Under the pieces are notes generated by a model. The model did not search any database, had not been told where the DNA came from, and saw nothing but the letters and a program-made list of their open reading frames with translations. Of a DNA stretch of 9,790 bases, positions 5,765 to 9,790 are shown piece by piece. The DNA lies in the NCBI GenBank assembly GCA_030038035.1, contig JASHPP010000504.1:1-9790 (forward strand). The letters run 5' to 3'. Source of the stretch: Trebonia sp. GTDB taxonomy: Bacteria; Actinomycetota; Actinomycetes; Streptosporangiales; Streptosporangiaceae. Positions within the stretch are counted from its first letter, which is position 1. Each line of letters begins with the position of its first letter. A program made the position numbers and the translations under genes.

Positions 5765-6004
5765 TCGGCTTCCCCCCGGGCACCGGCTGCCAGGCCGGCT
5801 CCGGCTGCTTGCGAGCGCATCCGCCGGACCTCTGCCCCCGCGGCGGGAATAACGTTCATACCCGGCATCGTTGTGCCTTACACATCCGCATGCGTGTGGC
5901 ATCGATCACGCGGCTAACCCTCCCGAACCGTGGCGTTTCGGCTTGACGTTTCGCCTCCGACGGGGGATGCTGACGAGCAAGGTGAACCACATTTTGGCGT
6001 ACCG
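5765..6004. other. Non-coding upstream region of rpoB
   Basis: No gene-like reading frame is visible here. A TTGACG box at 5943-5948 has a poor -10 partner (GATGCT, 5966-5971, spacing 17), so a second upstream rpoB promoter is possible but weakly supported. The stretch 5940-6004 is less GC-rich than its surroundings, as expected upstream of a strong promoter. Nothing else is recognisable. Confidence 0.4.
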
Positions 6005-6034
6005 TTGACAGGCAGTGCAGTCATTGGCTACACT
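6005..6034 (+). promoter_or_regulatory. rpoB promoter (TTGACA / TACACT)
   Basis: A perfect consensus -35 TTGACA (6005-6010), an 18-base spacer and -10 TACACT (6029-6034). The start would be near 6041, leaving an untranslated leader of about 110 bases that is C/T-rich in its first part. This is the best promoter in the window and fits a strong housekeeping-sigma promoter for rpoB and, presumably, rpoC. Confidence 0.88.
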
Positions 6035-6153
6035 GGCCATTTGCGCTGCACTCTAACGTCCTCGGTCTCTCTGTCGCCTCTCTGGGGTTTCTGCCGCGGG
6101 GCGTTTTGCGTGCGTGCGGTGATAGTTCCGCGACAAGTTCGGAAGGACCCCTG

Positions 6154-9567
<3,414 letters not shown>

Positions 9568-9572
9568 AAAGC

Positions 9573-9682
9573 AGCTATTAGCTTTCCGCTTCTAGCTCTC
9601 AGCTCGAATGCGCAGCCCGCAGATTTCGTGGCGTGGCCGGACAAACAGGCTGAGAGCTGATGGCCGAAAGCTGAAAGTTAAA
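9573..9682. repeat. Two inverted arrays of degenerate heptamers downstream of rpoB
   Basis: Left array (9573-9607) reads AGCTATT, AGCTTTC, CGCTTCT, AGCTCTC, AGCTCGA. Right array (9648-9682) reads GGCTGAG, AGCTGAT, GGCCGAA, AGCTGAA, AGTTAAA. The arrays are roughly reverse complements and can fold: AGCTCTCAGC (9594-9603) pairs perfectly with GCTGAGAGCT (9649-9658), and 9578-9586 pairs with 9666-9674 with one G-T wobble. A 40-base GC-rich core lies between the arrays. The composition is clearly less GC-rich than the rest of the window. Function is unknown; it could be a cruciform, a transcription pause or processing site, or a small dispersed repeat. Confidence 0.85.
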
Positions 9683-9684
9683 GA

Positions 9685-9758
9685 GTTTTCGGGATCCTTC
9701 TTCAAGCGGTTCGCCGCTCCCCGGGACGGAAGGATCCCCACAAAATTCCCGGGAAAAC
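9685..9758. repeat. Nested inverted repeat between rpoB and the next gene
   Basis: GGGATCCTTC (9691-9700) pairs perfectly with GAAGGATCCC (9729-9738). Inside is AGCGG/CCGCT around TTCG (9705-9718). Outside, GTTTTC (9685-9690) can pair with GAAAAC (9753-9758). The palindrome TTCCCGGGAA is at 9746-9755. In RNA this would be a strong stem. It may be an attenuator or processing site between rpoB and rpoC, or part of a mobile repeat together with the heptamer arrays. Confidence 0.75.
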
Positions 9759-9783
9759 CTGCGGCGGAGCTAAAAAGCCCGCC

Positions 9784-9790
9784 AGGGAGG
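9784..9790 (+). promoter_or_regulatory. Possible ribosome binding site of the next gene (probably rpoC)
   Basis: The window ends with AGGGAGG, a good Shine-Dalgarno match. In nearly all bacteria rpoC follows rpoB, so this may be its ribosome binding site with the start just past the edge. No rpoC codon is visible, so this is inference. Confidence 0.35.

Overview
This is a housekeeping locus from a GC-rich actinobacterium. Order-level placement (for example Streptosporangiales-, Frankiales- or Streptomyces-like) is inference only. The evidence is strong G/C bias at third codon positions, a TTG-initiated RpoB beginning MAASRSAS (a start typical of Streptomyces and relatives), a NusG with a long acidic N-terminal extension, and the gene order add / aminotransferase / tRNA-Trp / secE / nusG / rplK / rplA / rplJ / rplL / rpoB, which is widespread in Actinobacteria.

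Layout. On the minus strand at the left edge are the first 38 codons of an adenosine-deaminase-family gene (1-116), preceded by a complete class I/II aminotransferase (491-1696). The gap between them holds a GC-rich tandem repeat array whose units each contain two hairpins. All other genes are on the plus strand: tRNA-Trp(CCA) with its own promoter, secE, nusG, rplK and rplA, then rplJ-rplL with a separate promoter and an L10-type structured leader, a strong terminator-like hairpin after rplL, and rpoB driven by a near-consensus TTGACA/TACACT promoter. The last 220 bases, between rpoB and the expected but unseen rpoC, hold two inverted arrays of degenerate heptamers and a second nested inverted repeat. 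The final bases look like a ribosome binding site for the next gene.

How the genes work together. SecE is part of the protein export channel. NusG is a transcription elongation factor that couples to the ribosome or Rho. L11, L1, L10 and L7/L12 build the L1 stalk and the GTPase-associated stalk of the 50S subunit. RpoB is the RNA polymerase beta subunit. Ribosomal protein feedback is suggested by a candidate L1-binding hairpin between rplK and rplA and by the L10 leader before rplJ.

I see no novel defence, mobile or biosynthetic system. The observations that merit follow-up are in the non-coding DNA (variable-number tandem repeats, a palindrome shared between two loci, heptamer arrays after rpoB) and a few protein peculiarities (a Pro-Asp-Thr repeat tail on L10, unusual residues in a conserved L11 loop, and Thr in place of the usual Asp in the deaminase metal motif).
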